Shown: positions 17,374 to 26,459, numbered from the stretch's first letter. The stretch: DNA of 45,024 nucleotides from Rhizobium sp. Q54 (GCA_945907245.1 CAMDTB010000026.1:1-45024), one strand, 5' to 3'. Numbers and translations: made by a program. The notes: generated from the letters alone by a model not told the origin.

Positions 17374-18123
17374 CTAGGCCGTATAACCACCGTCGACCGA
17401 CAACACAGAGCCGGTCACGAACGACGCGGCCGGGCTGGCAAGGAACACGATGGCGGCGGCGACCTCCTCCGGTCGGCCGTAGCGTCCGAGGGCGTTGGCG
17501 GCGCGTTGCACATCGGCGAAGTCGCCCACCGCCGGATTCATGTCGGTCTCTACCGCGCCCGGCTGCACCACGTTGACCGTGATGCCGCGCGGTCCCAGGT
17601 CGCGGGCAGCGCCCTTGCTGTAACCGACGATTGCGGCCTTCGAGGCGGCATAGTCGGCAACGCCCGGAAAACCTGCGCGTGTGGCCGCGCCCGACCCCAC
17701 GGTGATGATCCGTCCACCCTCGCCCATCGCCCGCGAGGCGGCGCGAATCCCGGCGATGACTCCCGTCACGTTGATGGCGTAGAGCCTGTCGAGTGCGGCG
17801 ATGTCGGCATCGGGCGCATCGATCGGGCCGCCGCCGAATCCGGCCGCGTTGTTGACCAGGATGTCGAGCCGGCCGAAGCGCGCGACGACCGCGGCGATCA
17901 GGCCTTCGACTTCAGCCACGATGCCGGAATCCGCGCGGAACGCCAGCGCGCGCACGCCGCGCTGTTCCGCTTCGCGGGCGACGGCCTCGGCCTTGTCCGC
18001 CGAGGCGCTGTAGCTGACGATCACGTCGGCGCCCGCGTCGGCGAGCGCCAGCGCTGTCGCGGCGCCGATGCCGCGCGCGCCGCCGGTCACCAGCGCCACC
18101 TTGCCGGAAAGCGTGCGGCCCAT
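17374..18123 (-). CDS. SDR family oxidoreductase (FabG-like)
   Basis: A classical 249-residue [11 protein letters not shown] (14-21), NNAAG, the serine in TVGSGAA, catalytic YAASK and the C-terminal [13 protein letters not shown]. The intact Ser-Tyr-Lys set predicts an active NAD(P)-dependent alcohol/ketone reductase. It lies 28 bases downstream of a PQQ-type sugar dehydrogenase on the same strand, so the two are probably co-transcribed. A sugar or lactone-related substrate is therefore conceivable but not shown. Confidence 0.9.
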   Translation of the reverse strand: MGRTLSGKVALVTGGARGIGAATALALADAGADVIVSYSASADKAEAVAREAEQRGVRALAFRADSGIVAEVEGLIAAVVARFGRLDILVNNAAGFGGGPIDAPDADIAALDRLYAINVTGVIAGIRAASRAMGEGGRIITVGSGAATRAGFPGVADYAASKAAIVGYSKGAARDLGPRGITVNVVQPGAVETDMNPAVGDFADVQRAANALGRYGRPEEVAAAIVFLASPAASFVTGSVLSVDGGYTA

Positions 18124-18151
18124 ACTTCGTTCTCCCAGTCTATCAGGCGCT

Positions 18152-19273
18152 TCAGGACGCCGGCTTGATCCGCAGCAGCCTGGCGCCTTCGCCGTCGGTC
18201 AGGACATAGAGCAGCCCGTCGGGGCCGGTCCGAACGTCGCGGATGCGCTCTTTCATGTCCTTCAGCATGGTCTCCTCGCCGACGACCTTGCCGTCCTGCA
18301 TGTCGACCCGGTGGAGACTGCGCTCGGCAAGGGCGCCAACAAACAGGTCGCCGTCCCATTGCGGGAACGCCGTACCGCGGTAGATCGCCAAGCCGCAGGG
18401 CGCGATCGACGGCGTCCAGCCGGTGATGGCGTTCTCGGTGCCCTTGTATTCCTTGAAGGGAGTGATGTAGGCGCCGGAATAGTCCAAGCCCTTCGTCGCC
18501 AGCGGCCAGCCATAGTTGCGGCCCTTCTCGATGACGTTCAGTTCGTCACCGCCGCGTGGGCCGTGCTCGTGGGCATAGACCACGCCGCTGGCCGGATCGA
18601 ACACGATGCCCTGGGCGTTGCGGTGGCCATAGCTCCAGATTTCGGGCCTGGCATCCTTGCGGCCAGCGAACGGGTTGTCGGCCGGAATGGTGCCGTCGTC
18701 GTTGAGGCGAACGATCTTGCCGAAGTCGCTGGCCAGGTCCTGCGCCTTTTCGCGGTAGTTGAAGCCGTCGCCGCCGGTGACCAGCAGGGTGCCGTCGGGC
18801 AGCCAGGCCATGCGCCCGCCATAGTGGACCGCCGTGGCGCGGGCCGGCTTGCTCTCGAAGATCACCTTCAGGTCCTTCAGCGCGCCGCCGTCAAGCCGCG
18901 CCCGCGCCACGCGCAGGGCGTTGCCGCCTTCGCCCTTGTGGGCATAGGACAGGTAGACCAGACGATTCTCGGCGAATCCGGGATGCGGCAGCGCCTCGAA
19001 CAGGCCACCCTGGCCGGCAAACTCCACGACGGGAACGCCGGAAACCGGCGCCGAAAGCTTGCCGTCCCTGACGATCCACAGCGAGCCCTTGTGCCCAGTC
19101 AGCAGCATGGCGCCGTCTGGCAGGAACGACAGGCTCCACGGCCGGTCGAGCCCGCTCAGCAGCGGTTCGACCACGTAATCTTTCGCGGCGCAGGCCGGGG
19201 CGGCACCCCAGAGCAGCAGGCAGCAGGCAATGGCGGCCACCAGCGAACGCCGCTTTCCGATTGTCATGGACAT
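18152..19273 (-). CDS. PQQ-dependent sugar dehydrogenase (copy 1)
   Basis: A 373-residue exported protein of the soluble aldose-sugar-dehydrogenase/YliI family, six-bladed beta-propellers that oxidise sugars with PQQ in the periplasm. A signal peptide ([20 protein letters not shown]...) is followed by [68 protein letters not shown] and [14 protein letters not shown], the blade motifs of the family. ATG 19273 is chosen for its GAGGG ribosome site. It is divergent from a small membrane protein and precedes an SDR gene. A second related copy lies at 19762-20919. No PQQ synthesis genes are in the window. Confidence 0.92.
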   Translation of the reverse strand: MSMTIGKRRSLVAAIACCLLLWGAAPACAAKDYVVEPLLSGLDRPWSLSFLPDGAMLLTGHKGSLWIVRDGKLSAPVSGVPVVEFAGQGGLFEALPHPGFAENRLVYLSYAHKGEGGNALRVARARLDGGALKDLKVIFESKPARATAVHYGGRMAWLPDGTLLVTGGDGFNYREKAQDLASDFGKIVRLNDDGTIPADNPFAGRKDARPEIWSYGHRNAQGIVFDPASGVVYAHEHGPRGGDELNVIEKGRNYGWPLATKGLDYSGAYITPFKEYKGTENAITGWTPSIAPCGLAIYRGTAFPQWDGDLFVGALAERSLHRVDMQDGKVVGEETMLKDMKERIRDVRTGPDGLLYVLTDGEGARLLRIKPAS

Positions 19274-19343
19274 CTTTCCCTCAACCGCCAAAGATCGGCC
19301 CACATTACCGCATGGTACGCAAAAGGGAACCGGGGAGAGAGAT

Positions 19344-19793
19344 GTGAGAATAGTCAGGCTGCTCCTGGCCTTCGTGGCCGTCGTGGCGGTTACCTCGGCG
19401 GTGTCCGTGGCGATCCACAGCCAGTTCGTGATGGCCGGTCTGCGCGGCCTGGGCGCGGAAATCGGTGGTGGCATGGCGCTCGACATGACGCTCCACGACG
19501 TCGCCGGCATGGCGCCGCTCTACGCCATGTTCATCGGCGTCGCGCTGTTGCTCGGCTTCCTGCTCACCGGCTGGCTGTGGCCGAAGGTGAAGCTCGCCCG
19601 TACGGTCAGCTTCGCCATCGGCGGCGGCGCGGCCGTGGCGCTGATGCTGACGATCATGAGCACGGCGCTGGGCATCATCATGGTGGCCGGAGCGCGGACG
19701 CCGGCGGGCTTCGCGGCCCAGTGCGCGGTCGGCGCGCTGGGAGGCCTGGTATTCGCGCTGCTCACCCGCCAGTCCAGCCGCGCGCCGGCCTGA
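19344..19793 (+). CDS. Four-helix membrane protein paired with PQQ dehydrogenase (copy 1)
   Basis: A 149-residue hydrophobic protein with about four membrane segments (7-24, 57-76, 87-107, 124-141). It starts at GTG 19344 after GGGGAGAGA. After the first helix comes HSQFVMAGLRGLGAEIG, which is nearly repeated (QSQFVLAGLRGLGAPIG) in the protein at 20972. Both end with ALGGLVFALLTR-like text. Each member of the pair is divergent from a PQQ-type dehydrogenase, hinting at a functional link such as electron transfer or anchoring; this is inference. No named family is recognised. Its 3' end overlaps dehydrogenase copy 2 by 32 bases. Confidence 0.75.
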   Translation: MRIVRLLLAFVAVVAVTSAVSVAIHSQFVMAGLRGLGAEIGGGMALDMTLHDVAGMAPLYAMFIGVALLLGFLLTGWLWPKVKLARTVSFAIGGGAAVALMLTIMSTALGIIMVAGARTPAGFAAQCAVGALGGLVFALLTRQSSRAPA

Positions 19794-20919
19794 TCCTGAG
19801 AATCCTGCCGTTGCTGTCGTCGAGCACGTAGAGAAGTCCGTCGGGACCGGTGCGCACGTCACGCATGCGGGCATCAAGGTCGCCCAGCATTGCCTGCTGA
19901 CCCATGATCCGGCCGCCTTCCATATCGACGCGGCGGATCTGCCTGCCCTTCAGCGCGGCGACGAAGATGTCGCCGTTCCAATCGGGAAACGCCGCGCCCC
20001 GATAGACGGTGACCCCCGACGGTGCGATCGACGGCGTCCAGACCGCGATGGCGTCCACGGTGCCGGGATAGTGCGAGAACGGGCTGATTCGCCCACCCGA
20101 ATAGTCCCTGCCGAAGGTAGCGAGCGGCCAGCCGTAATTGACGCCCTTGTTGATGAGATTGAGTTCGTCGCCGCCCGCGGCGCCGTTTTCCGTCGCATAG
20201 ACCCGGCCGGTTTCAGGATCGCGGCAGATGCCCTGGGGATGGCGATGGCCATAGCTCCAGATTTCCGGCCGGGCACCTCGCACACCGGCGAACGGGTTGT
20301 CGGGCGGCACCGAGCCGTCGTCGCGCACGCGGATGATCTTGCCCAGCGGATTGTCGAGCCGCTGGGCCGCTTCCCGGCTGTCGAAGGCGTCGCCCAGCGT
20401 GATCAGCAGCGTTCCGTCCGGCAGGAACAGCATCCGCCCGCCATACTGTGTCCGGGCCATGCGCTTGGGCGCCACCTCATAGATGACCGCCAGATCGCGC
20501 AGGGCAAAGCCATCGAGCCGCGCCCGCGCCACGCGCAGCGTGTTGGAGAGTCCGTGGCCCTGGACATAGGAGAGGTAGACCAGGCGGTTGTCCGCGAAAC
20601 GCGGATGCAGCACCACCTCGAAAAGTCCCGCCTGGTTGTTCTCGTAGACCGGCGGAACCCCGGAAACCGGTGTTCGTGACGCAGGCGATCCGGCAGCGGG
20701 CGCCCGGATCACGCTGATACGTCCCGGCCGCTCGGTCACGAGCATCCCGCCATCCGGCAGGAAGGCGAGGCTCCACGGATGCTTGAACCCGTCGGCGATG
20801 GTATCGACCGTGTAGCCGGGCTCGGCCTCCGGCCGGGCCAACGCCGCGAATGGCGCCGCCAGGGCGCAAACAGCCAGCACCAGTCGAAAACCGACAATCT
20901 TTGCAACGGCCCCTCCCAT
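19762..20919 (-). CDS. PQQ-dependent sugar dehydrogenase (copy 2)
   Basis: A 385-residue paralogue of the dehydrogenase at 18152-19273, with the same blade motifs: [73 protein letters not shown] and [14 protein letters not shown]. The signal peptide is GFRLVLAVCALAAPFAALA. Where copy 1 has [10 protein letters not shown], this copy has TENGAAGGDE, so substrate or cofactor contacts may differ. The start ATG 20919 has no clear ribosome site and is provisional. It is divergent from a four-helix membrane protein, exactly as copy 1 is. Confidence 0.9.
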   Translation of the reverse strand: MGGAVAKIVGFRLVLAVCALAAPFAALARPEAEPGYTVDTIADGFKHPWSLAFLPDGGMLVTERPGRISVIRAPAAGSPASRTPVSGVPPVYENNQAGLFEVVLHPRFADNRLVYLSYVQGHGLSNTLRVARARLDGFALRDLAVIYEVAPKRMARTQYGGRMLFLPDGTLLITLGDAFDSREAAQRLDNPLGKIIRVRDDGSVPPDNPFAGVRGARPEIWSYGHRHPQGICRDPETGRVYATENGAAGGDELNLINKGVNYGWPLATFGRDYSGGRISPFSHYPGTVDAIAVWTPSIAPSGVTVYRGAAFPDWNGDIFVAALKGRQIRRVDMEGGRIMGQQAMLGDLDARMRDVRTGPDGLLYVLDDSNGRILRIRPARGWTGG

Positions 20920-20971
20920 TCGTGCGCGCGGCGGGTATCATACGGCCGGAAGCGCGAATTTCGAGGGGGCG

Positions 20972-21448
20972 ATGTCCATCGCTGCACGCATGACGAGGAC
21001 AATCGCGGCAATCGCCATGGCGGTGCTGGCCGCCAGCGTGCTGGCGATCGTGCTGCAGAGCCAGTTCGTGCTGGCCGGCCTTCGCGGATTGGGCGCCCCG
21101 ATCGGCGTTACCGCCAGCCTGCGCTTCATCCTCGGCGACATCGCCGGCATGATCTCCACCTATGGCATCGCGCTCGGCCCGACTTTCCTGATCGCCTTCG
21201 CCGTCGCGGGATGGCTGCGGCCCCGCACGCCGGTTCCCCGCGCCATGGCTTTCGCTATAGCCGGCGGCGCGGGCATCGTCGTGCTGCTGACCGGCGACCT
21301 GCTCTACGAGGGGCACCACTGGATCGCCGGGTCCAGGGGCTGGGCCGGGATGGGCTGCCAGTTTCTCGCCGGCGCGGCGGGCGGCCTCGTCTTCGCCGGA
21401 CTGACCCGCCCGAAGACCCGTCAGGCCGGCCGCGCCACGCCCATGTAG
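20972..21448 (+). CDS. Four-helix membrane protein paired with PQQ dehydrogenase (copy 2)
   Basis: A 158-residue paralogue of the protein at 19344, sharing SQFV-AGLRGLGA after the first helix, a D-(I/V)-AGM segment before the second, FAIAGGAG versus FAIGGGAA in the third, and GGLVFA-LTR at the end. Four membrane segments are expected. ATG 20972 follows GAGGGGGC closely; ATG 20990 (MTRTIAA) is an alternative that aligns with the start of the other copy. Its 3' end overlaps the convergent methyltransferase by 28 bases. Function unknown; the repeated pairing with the dehydrogenase is its best clue. Confidence 0.75.
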   Translation: MSIAARMTRTIAAIAMAVLAASVLAIVLQSQFVLAGLRGLGAPIGVTASLRFILGDIAGMISTYGIALGPTFLIAFAVAGWLRPRTPVPRAMAFAIAGGAGIVVLLTGDLLYEGHHWIAGSRGWAGMGCQFLAGAAGGLVFAGLTRPKTRQAGRATPM

Positions 21449-22035
21449 AAATAGGTCATGGGCTTCAGGCCGGGACGGTAGCTGGTCTCCAGTTCCTCGA
21501 TGCGGAAGCCCGCGCCGGCGATGATGGCATCCATCTTGCGGTTCAGGTTGCAGCCGCCGGCGATGCTGGGCCAGACCTTGTTCAGCCGGTCCTGCCACTT
21601 CACCACGCCCGGATCGGGTGCCTTGCCGTGCTCGACGAAGAACAGCTCGGCGCCAGGCTTGAGCACGCGCCGCACCTCGCGCAGCGCGGCGGACGGATCC
21701 GGGATGGTGCACAGCGTCCAGGTGATGACCGCGCAGTCGAAGCTGGCGTCCGCGAGCGGCAGACTTTCGCCCGACACCTGGCGGAAGTCGACAGGGAAGC
21801 GAACCGCGGCGGCCTGCTTCTTCGCCATCTCGCCCAGCTCGATGCCCGGATCCACGCCGGTGACGCTTTCCACCGCCGGGCCGTAGAACGGCAGGTTCAG
21901 GCCCGAGCCGATGCCGATCTCCAGCACCTTGCCATGGGCGCGCGGCACCAGCCGGGCACGCTCCTCGGCGATCACGCCCATGGACATGCAGCAGTTCAGC
22001 AGCTTCGGCAGGATGCGTGAGTCGTAGAAGCCCAT
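21421..22035 (-). CDS. Class I SAM-dependent methyltransferase (METTL7-like)
   Basis: A 204-residue methyltransferase with the SAM-binding loop VLEIGIGSGLNLPFY (motif I), GVDPG at the end of strand 2, and SFDCAVITWTLCTIPDP with LREVRRVLKPGAELFFVEHG (motifs II-III). The C-terminal CNLNRKMDAIIAGAGF and YFYMGVA are typical of the METTL7/UbiE-like group acting on lipids, thiols or small molecules. It is the last gene of an apparent operon with the MDR dehydrogenase (19-base gap) and amidohydrolase. Substrate unknown. Confidence 0.88.
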   Translation of the reverse strand: MGFYDSRILPKLLNCCMSMGVIAEERARLVPRAHGKVLEIGIGSGLNLPFYGPAVESVTGVDPGIELGEMAKKQAAAVRFPVDFRQVSGESLPLADASFDCAVITWTLCTIPDPSAALREVRRVLKPGAELFFVEHGKAPDPGVVKWQDRLNKVWPSIAGGCNLNRKMDAIIAGAGFRIEELETSYRPGLKPMTYFYMGVARPA

Positions 22036-22054
22036 GGCGGTGCTCCGCTGGCCG

Positions 22055-23080
22055 TTACCTGTTGATATCGATGACGATCTTGCCGACCACGGTCTGCGAG
22101 GTCATGGCCGCGAAGGCGTCCCTGGCCTTGTCGAAGCCAAAGCTGGCGCCAATCACCGGCTGGAGCTTCGCCGCGTCGATCGCCTCGCACATGTCCTCGA
22201 ACCAGTCGCGGCTGCCGACCGAGATGCCGTTGACATGCGCGCTCTTGCCCATGATGTAGGCCGTCGGCATCTCGCCGCCCGTGCCGCCGGTCAGCACGCC
22301 GATGACGCCAATGAAGCCGCCGATGCGAATCGCCTTCAGCGATTCCAGCATGGTGCCGACTCCGCCCACCTCGACGACGATGTCGGCGCCGCCGCCATTG
22401 GTGAACTTCTGGACCTCGGCGCCCCATTTCGGCGTGGTCTTGTAATTGATCAGGAACTGGGCGCCGAGCTGCCTGGCCTTCTGCAGCTTCTCGTCCGACG
22501 ACGACGTGGCCGCCACCCTCGCGCCCGCCATCCGGGCGAACTGCAGCGCGAACATGGAGACGCCGCCGGTGCCCTGGACCACGACCACATCGCCCGCCTT
22601 CAGCGTGCCGGTGCAGAACAACGCGTTCCAGGCGGTGAGGCCCGCGCAGGGAAGCGTCGCCACCTCGGCGTCGGTCAGGTGCGCCGGCACCTTCGATACG
22701 CCGCGCTCCTCGAGGCACATATACTCCTGCAGGCAGCCGTCGAGCCCGGCGCCCAGCGCGGTGTTGACGTATTCACCCTTGCGCGGGCCGGTGAGCCAGT
22801 CCTGGAAGAACAACGGCGCGACCCGGTCGCCTACCTTCACGCGGCTGACGCCCGCGCCGGTCTCGACCACCTCGCCGCAGCCGTCCGAGCACGGGACAAC
22901 GGCCGGAAGGCGCGGCGCCGCATAGGCCGCCTTCACCACGGCCGTGTCGCGGTAATTGAGGCTGGCCGCCTTCATCTTCAGCAGCACCTGGCCTGGGCCG
23001 GGCTTTGGAATCTCCCGCTCCACCAGCTTCAGATTCTCGTAGCCGGGTTCCTCGGACACCCACGCGCGCATCGTCGCCAT
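22055..23080 (-). CDS. MDR family NAD(P)-dependent alcohol dehydrogenase/quinone-reductase-like
   Basis: A 341-residue medium-chain dehydrogenase. The N-terminal GroES-like domain contains SLNYRDTAVV and VPCSDGCGEVVETGAGV, followed by the Rossmann segment VVVQGTGGVSMFALQFAR and VEVGGVGTMLESL. SLNYRD is typical of the quinone oxidoreductase-like branch, where catalytic zinc is usually absent, so a zinc-independent enzyme is likely. The start is ATG 23080, six bases after AGGGAGA; the GTG two codons earlier would leave no spacing. It lies 27 bases after the amidohydrolase gene. Confidence 0.9.
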   Translation of the reverse strand: MATMRAWVSEEPGYENLKLVEREIPKPGPGQVLLKMKAASLNYRDTAVVKAAYAAPRLPAVVPCSDGCGEVVETGAGVSRVKVGDRVAPLFFQDWLTGPRKGEYVNTALGAGLDGCLQEYMCLEERGVSKVPAHLTDAEVATLPCAGLTAWNALFCTGTLKAGDVVVVQGTGGVSMFALQFARMAGARVAATSSSDEKLQKARQLGAQFLINYKTTPKWGAEVQKFTNGGGADIVVEVGGVGTMLESLKAIRIGGFIGVIGVLTGGTGGEMPTAYIMGKSAHVNGISVGSRDWFEDMCEAIDAAKLQPVIGASFGFDKARDAFAAMTSQTVVGKIVIDINR

Positions 23081-23107
23081 GATCACTCTCCCTTGGATTT
23101 CTTCGCT

Positions 23108-23992
23108 TCAGTCGGGGGCGCCGATCATATCGGCCAGGCCGTAAACCGCCACCGCATTGTCGCGCAGGAACGGCGCCCAGAGATTCTCGCGCAGCGGCAG
23201 GTCATCCATCTCGGCGAACACCCGGTCCCAGCCCAGCAGCGGGTAATAGCCGGCGAACAGCAGCTTGTCCGGCGCGCGCTTGTTGCAGAAGTCGATGACG
23301 TCGCGCGGGTAGTATTTCGGCGCGAAGGCCGAGGTGGAATAAAACAGGTTCGGCCATTTCAGCAGCAGCTTGCACACCAGCCCGGTCCATGGCTCGCCGC
23401 CGTGCCGCATCACCACCTTCAGCTCGGGGAAGAACCAGGCGATCTCGTCGAGCAGGCCGGGATGCTGGTACTTGTAGGGCACGCGCGGGCCGGGTACGCC
23501 GACGAACACGTTGACCGGCAGGCCCAGCTCGATGCACTTGGCATAGACCGGGTACCACTTCTTGTCGTCGATGGCGGCGGGCGGGTTGATGAAGCCGGGC
23601 GCGACGGTGACCGACTTCACGTTGCGGTGGAGCTTCACGGCGCGCTCGATCGCGCGCACCGCGTCCATGCCCCGGTTGCAGTCGATCCACACCTCGCCGA
23701 TGAACCGGTCCGGCCAGCGCTCGAGGAGCGCCAGCGCCGGCTCGGGATCGTCCGGATCGACCCGGATCTGCGAGATCGCGACATTTTGCGCGTCCATGCC
23801 GGCGACGACCCGCGCCGGATCCCTGGCCTCGTCCTTGCGGCCGCTGCCGTCGCCGAACAGATACTCGACCGGGCTGCCCTTGGCCGGCGCGCCCTTGACC
23901 GGCGAGGCGAGCCGGTTGCTCCAGGGCTCGCTCTCGCCCAAAGGCAGCGACACCATCAGGTCGATGGCCGGAATCGACGTCGGACGCGGCAT
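23108..23992 (-). CDS. Amidohydrolase family protein (TIM-barrel metal hydrolase)
   Basis: A 294-residue amidohydrolase-2-like protein (ACMSD/2-pyrone-dicarboxylate group). Visible segments include MDAQNVAISQIRVDPDD, RFIGEVWIDCNRGMDAVR, YPVYAKCIELGLPVNVFVG, ELKVVMRHGGEPW, YYSTSAF-like text near KYYPRDVIDFCN, and KLLFAGYYPLLGWDRVF. The usual late Asp ('FGSDYP') is replaced by FAGYYPLLGW, and the early HxH is not obvious, so the metal site may be reduced. RBS GGGGAG precedes ATG 23992. It is the first gene of an operon with an MDR dehydrogenase and a methyltransferase. Hydrolysis or decarboxylation of a ring-cleavage product is possible but unproven. Confidence 0.82.
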   Translation of the reverse strand: MPRPTSIPAIDLMVSLPLGESEPWSNRLASPVKGAPAKGSPVEYLFGDGSGRKDEARDPARVVAGMDAQNVAISQIRVDPDDPEPALALLERWPDRFIGEVWIDCNRGMDAVRAIERAVKLHRNVKSVTVAPGFINPPAAIDDKKWYPVYAKCIELGLPVNVFVGVPGPRVPYKYQHPGLLDEIAWFFPELKVVMRHGGEPWTGLVCKLLLKWPNLFYSTSAFAPKYYPRDVIDFCNKRAPDKLLFAGYYPLLGWDRVFAEMDDLPLRENLWAPFLRDNAVAVYGLADMIGAPD

Positions 23993-24130
23993 GGCAAACT
24001 CCCCTGTTTCGGAAGACAGCCTACCTGCCGGTCTAGGCGGCGCGAAAGCTGTTTCGCATGGCGCCGGGCGCACTTGTGCACCGCTCGCGACAGACCAATA
24101 GTAGTCCGATAACAATCAACGAGGACGCGC

Positions 24131-25588
24131 TTGGGGCACGCCACCAAGGACTCCCACCCGGCAGCCGTGCCGACCCTGCTGTTCGTCATCGCCGGACTCG
24201 CCATCGTCTGGCTGGCCATCGAACCGCTGGTGCTGCTGCCGCTGCACATCCAGCGCAACTACAACGAGGGCTGAGGTGCGCTGTTCACCGACATCGCGAT
24301 GTCCGGAGGCGACCTGTATCCACCGCCGGGCGCCTTGATTTCCAACAACTACCCGCCGCTGTCGTTCTACATCGTCGGTGCTCTGGGACCGCTGATCGGC
24401 GACCATGTGATCGCCCTGCGGCTGATAGCGCTGGTGTCGTACCTGGCCGTCACCGCCTGCGTCTGGCGCGCCGTGCTGGTCATGTCCGGCTCCAGGCGAT
24501 GGGCGCTGGCATCGGGAACGCTGTTTCTGCTGTACGGGGTCAGCGTGTTCCGGGACTATTTCGCCATGGGCGATCCTCAGTGGCTGGCCCACGCCGTGGC
24601 CACGCCCGCGCTGGTGCTGCTGCTGCGCCGGCCCGTCTCGGAGCTGCCTGCCCGCGACATCGTCGTGGCCTGCCTGCTGATGCTGGTGTCCGGGCTGATC
24701 AAGCACAATCTGCTGGCGCTGCCTGTCGCGACGACGGTCTGGCTCGCCTGGCATGACCGGCGGCGCCTGACGATCTGGCTGGCGGCGGGCGCGGCCGGCG
24801 CTGGCGTCGCGCTGGCGGCGCTCTACGGGCTCTACGGATCGGACGTGTTCACCAGCGTGGCGGGGCATCACCGCTTGCTGCAGTTCGGCAACCTGGTCTA
24901 CCTGCCCTGGGAGCAGCGCGCGCTGCTGCCGCTCGGCGTCGGCGCGCTGTTGCTGCTGCGACGCTGGCGCGATCCGCGCGCGCGACTGGTGTTGATCTTC
25001 GCACTGGTGGCGGGAGCGTGGGGCGTGTTCCAGCGCGTCGGCGTCGGCGTGGCCTATAATGCGCAGTTCGAGATGTTCATCGCCCTGACCATCGCCGCCG
25101 GAGCGGGCATGGCGGCGGTTGACGCCGATGGCGTCCGATGGCCGCTGTCCGCCTGGCTACGGCCGGCCACTGTCCTGGTACTGTTCCTGCCGCTCGCCTT
25201 GAAGAGCGGGATGATGATGCTGGACGCGCCTGCCCGTCTGGCGAGAATGCCCGACGATCTGGCGCGCTGGCAGGCGCTCAACGCGGCGGTGGCCGCAAGC
25301 CCGGGGCCGGTCGCCTGCTTCCGCCTCGCGGTCTGCTACTGGACCGGCAAGGGCTTCGAGCTGGACTTCTTCAACTACGGGCAGCAGCTCTATGCCGGCG
25401 TCTCCAGCCCCGCCGAGTTCGAATCGCTGCTGCGCAGCCACCGCCTGCGCCTGATCGTGGTGGCCAGGAAGATGCTTGGCCCCAACGAGCTGCCGGTGTT
25501 CCCAAGGCCATCCGTCGACGCCATGCTGCGCTATTACCGGCCGGAGCCGACGCCGGTGGCGGACTACATGATCATGCGGCCGCGTTAG
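24131..25588 (+). pseudogene. Membrane glycosyltransferase (GT-C/RgtA-like), broken by in-frame TGA
   Basis: The frame from TTG 24131 (GAGGA upstream) encodes a first helix and then LHIQRNYNEG, stops at TGA 24272-24274, and continues in the same frame without gap as GALFTDIAMSGGDLYPPPGA, then NNYPPLSFYIVGALGPL and about nine more membrane segments to 25588. In GT-C type lipid-linked sugar transferases this region normally reads NEGW, so the TGA replaces a TGG Trp codon. All other codons are intact, which suggests a recent nonsense mutation or a base-call error. A partial product from ATG 24299 would lack the first helix and the conserved NYNEGW loop. The enzyme would have moved a sugar from a polyprenyl carrier to an envelope glycan. 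Confidence 0.8.
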
Positions 25589-25613
25589 GCAGAGCCAACG
25601 GCAAGCGGACTCT

Positions 25614-25820
25614 CTAGTCCTTCAGCATGTTCATGGCGGCCTGGCGCTCGCCAGGCTTCAGCTTCAGGAACAGGGTGCGCGCCTTCTTGATGTCGCCGGC
25701 CTCGCCGGTCTCCGAGGCGGTCCGCAGCGCCACCACCGTCGGGTGGCTGGCATTGAGGATGAAGGTCAGCGCCTTGGCGAGGCGGCCCATGGCGGTGCGG
25801 TCGATGGCGACGTCGTTCAT
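25614..25820 (-). CDS. Small conserved-looking hypothetical protein
   Basis: A 68-residue mostly helical protein starting MNDVAIDRTAMGRLAKAL and ending LKPGERQAAMNMLKD. A longer start at ATG 25850 is possible; neither has a convincing ribosome site. There is no signal peptide, membrane helix or recognised domain. The balanced charge pattern and high third-position GC look like real coding DNA. It lies tail-to-tail with the broken glycosyltransferase, 25 bases away. Function not recognised. Confidence 0.55.
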   Translation of the reverse strand: MNDVAIDRTAMGRLAKALTFILNASHPTVVALRTASETGEAGDIKKARTLFLKLKPGERQAAMNMLKD

Positions 25821-25932
25821 GATGGCGGTCCCGATGCGGTTTCCGGGCATACCCTATGTCCGCCGTGTCGTCGGAGGAACCCTTTTCCGGCGATCGGCGT
25901 AAACTGGTCGCGGCGACTCAGGGGAGATGAGC

Positions 25933-26106
25933 ATGAACGATAACACCCAGGCCCATGAGCCGCTGATGGTGGGCGTGGGCAGCGCGAACCGTGACAGGGT
26001 CGGCGCCAGCCTGAGCGGACTGGGCGACACCAAGGCCGCGCAGTATGCCAGGCGGGTCTGCGACCTGTTCCTCGGCACCGCGCGGGACCGTTTCCGCAAA
26101 CCCTGA
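25933..26106 (+). CDS. Small hypothetical protein (57 aa)
   Basis: A short frame begins at ATG 25933 with GGGGAG six bases upstream, the best-placed start of two nearby ATGs. The product (MNDNTQAHEPLMVGVGSANR..., ending TARDRFRKP) is polar with a basic tail and has no membrane segment. Its stop overlaps the start of the following membrane protein as TGATG, so the two are translated together. No family recognised. Confidence 0.5.
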   Translation: MNDNTQAHEPLMVGVGSANRDRVGASLSGLGDTKAAQYARRVCDLFLGTARDRFRKP

Positions 26107-26459
26107 TGATTTCGGACCGCGACGCGCGCGCCCTCTGGCGCATCCGCATGGCCCATACGGTCGCCTGGGCGATATTCGCCGGGGCCATCGTCGCCATCCC
26201 GGCCGCCACCCTGGCGGGGAACCTTCGCCTCGCGGCGGGGCTGAGCGTGCTGGTATGGATCGAGGTGGCGATCCTCGCCGCCAACCGCATGCGCTGCCCG
26301 CTGACCGGGATCGCGGCGCGCTACACCGACGACCGGTCGGACAATTTCGACATCTTCCTGCCGGCGTGGCTCGCCCGGCACAACAAGCTGCTGTTCGGTG
26401 TACTGTTCGCCGCGGGCGAACTTTTCCTGGCCGCTTCCTGGGCGCGGTCGCCGGCGTAG
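26106..26459 (+). CDS. Small membrane protein with CPLT motif
   Basis: A 117-residue protein with two or three membrane helices (about 17-35, 40-60 and 94-112). The loop RMRCPLTGIAARYTDD followed by SDNFDIFLPAWLARHNKLLFG is the kind of conserved text seen in small uncharacterised membrane proteins (the CPLT motif recalls the DUF2784 group, not certain). It is coupled to the 57-residue gene upstream. Function unknown. Confidence 0.65.
   Translation: MISDRDARALWRIRMAHTVAWAIFAGAIVAIPAATLAGNLRLAAGLSVLVWIEVAILAANRMRCPLTGIAARYTDDRSDNFDIFLPAWLARHNKLLFGVLFAAGELFLAASWARSPA

Noticed and set aside
22034-24112. 692-codon open frame on the plus strand opposite the MDR and amidohydrolase genes
   Set aside because: It is rich in Arg, Ala, His and Gly with no domain text, and lies antisense to two genes with clear motifs and ribosome sites. 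GC-rich DNA keeps such antisense frames open.
24272-24274. TGA read as selenocysteine or as tryptophan by a changed genetic code
   Set aside because: Many genes here end at TGA and use TGG for Trp, so the code is standard. The site aligns with Trp rather than Cys, and no SECIS-like hairpin was noticed directly after it.
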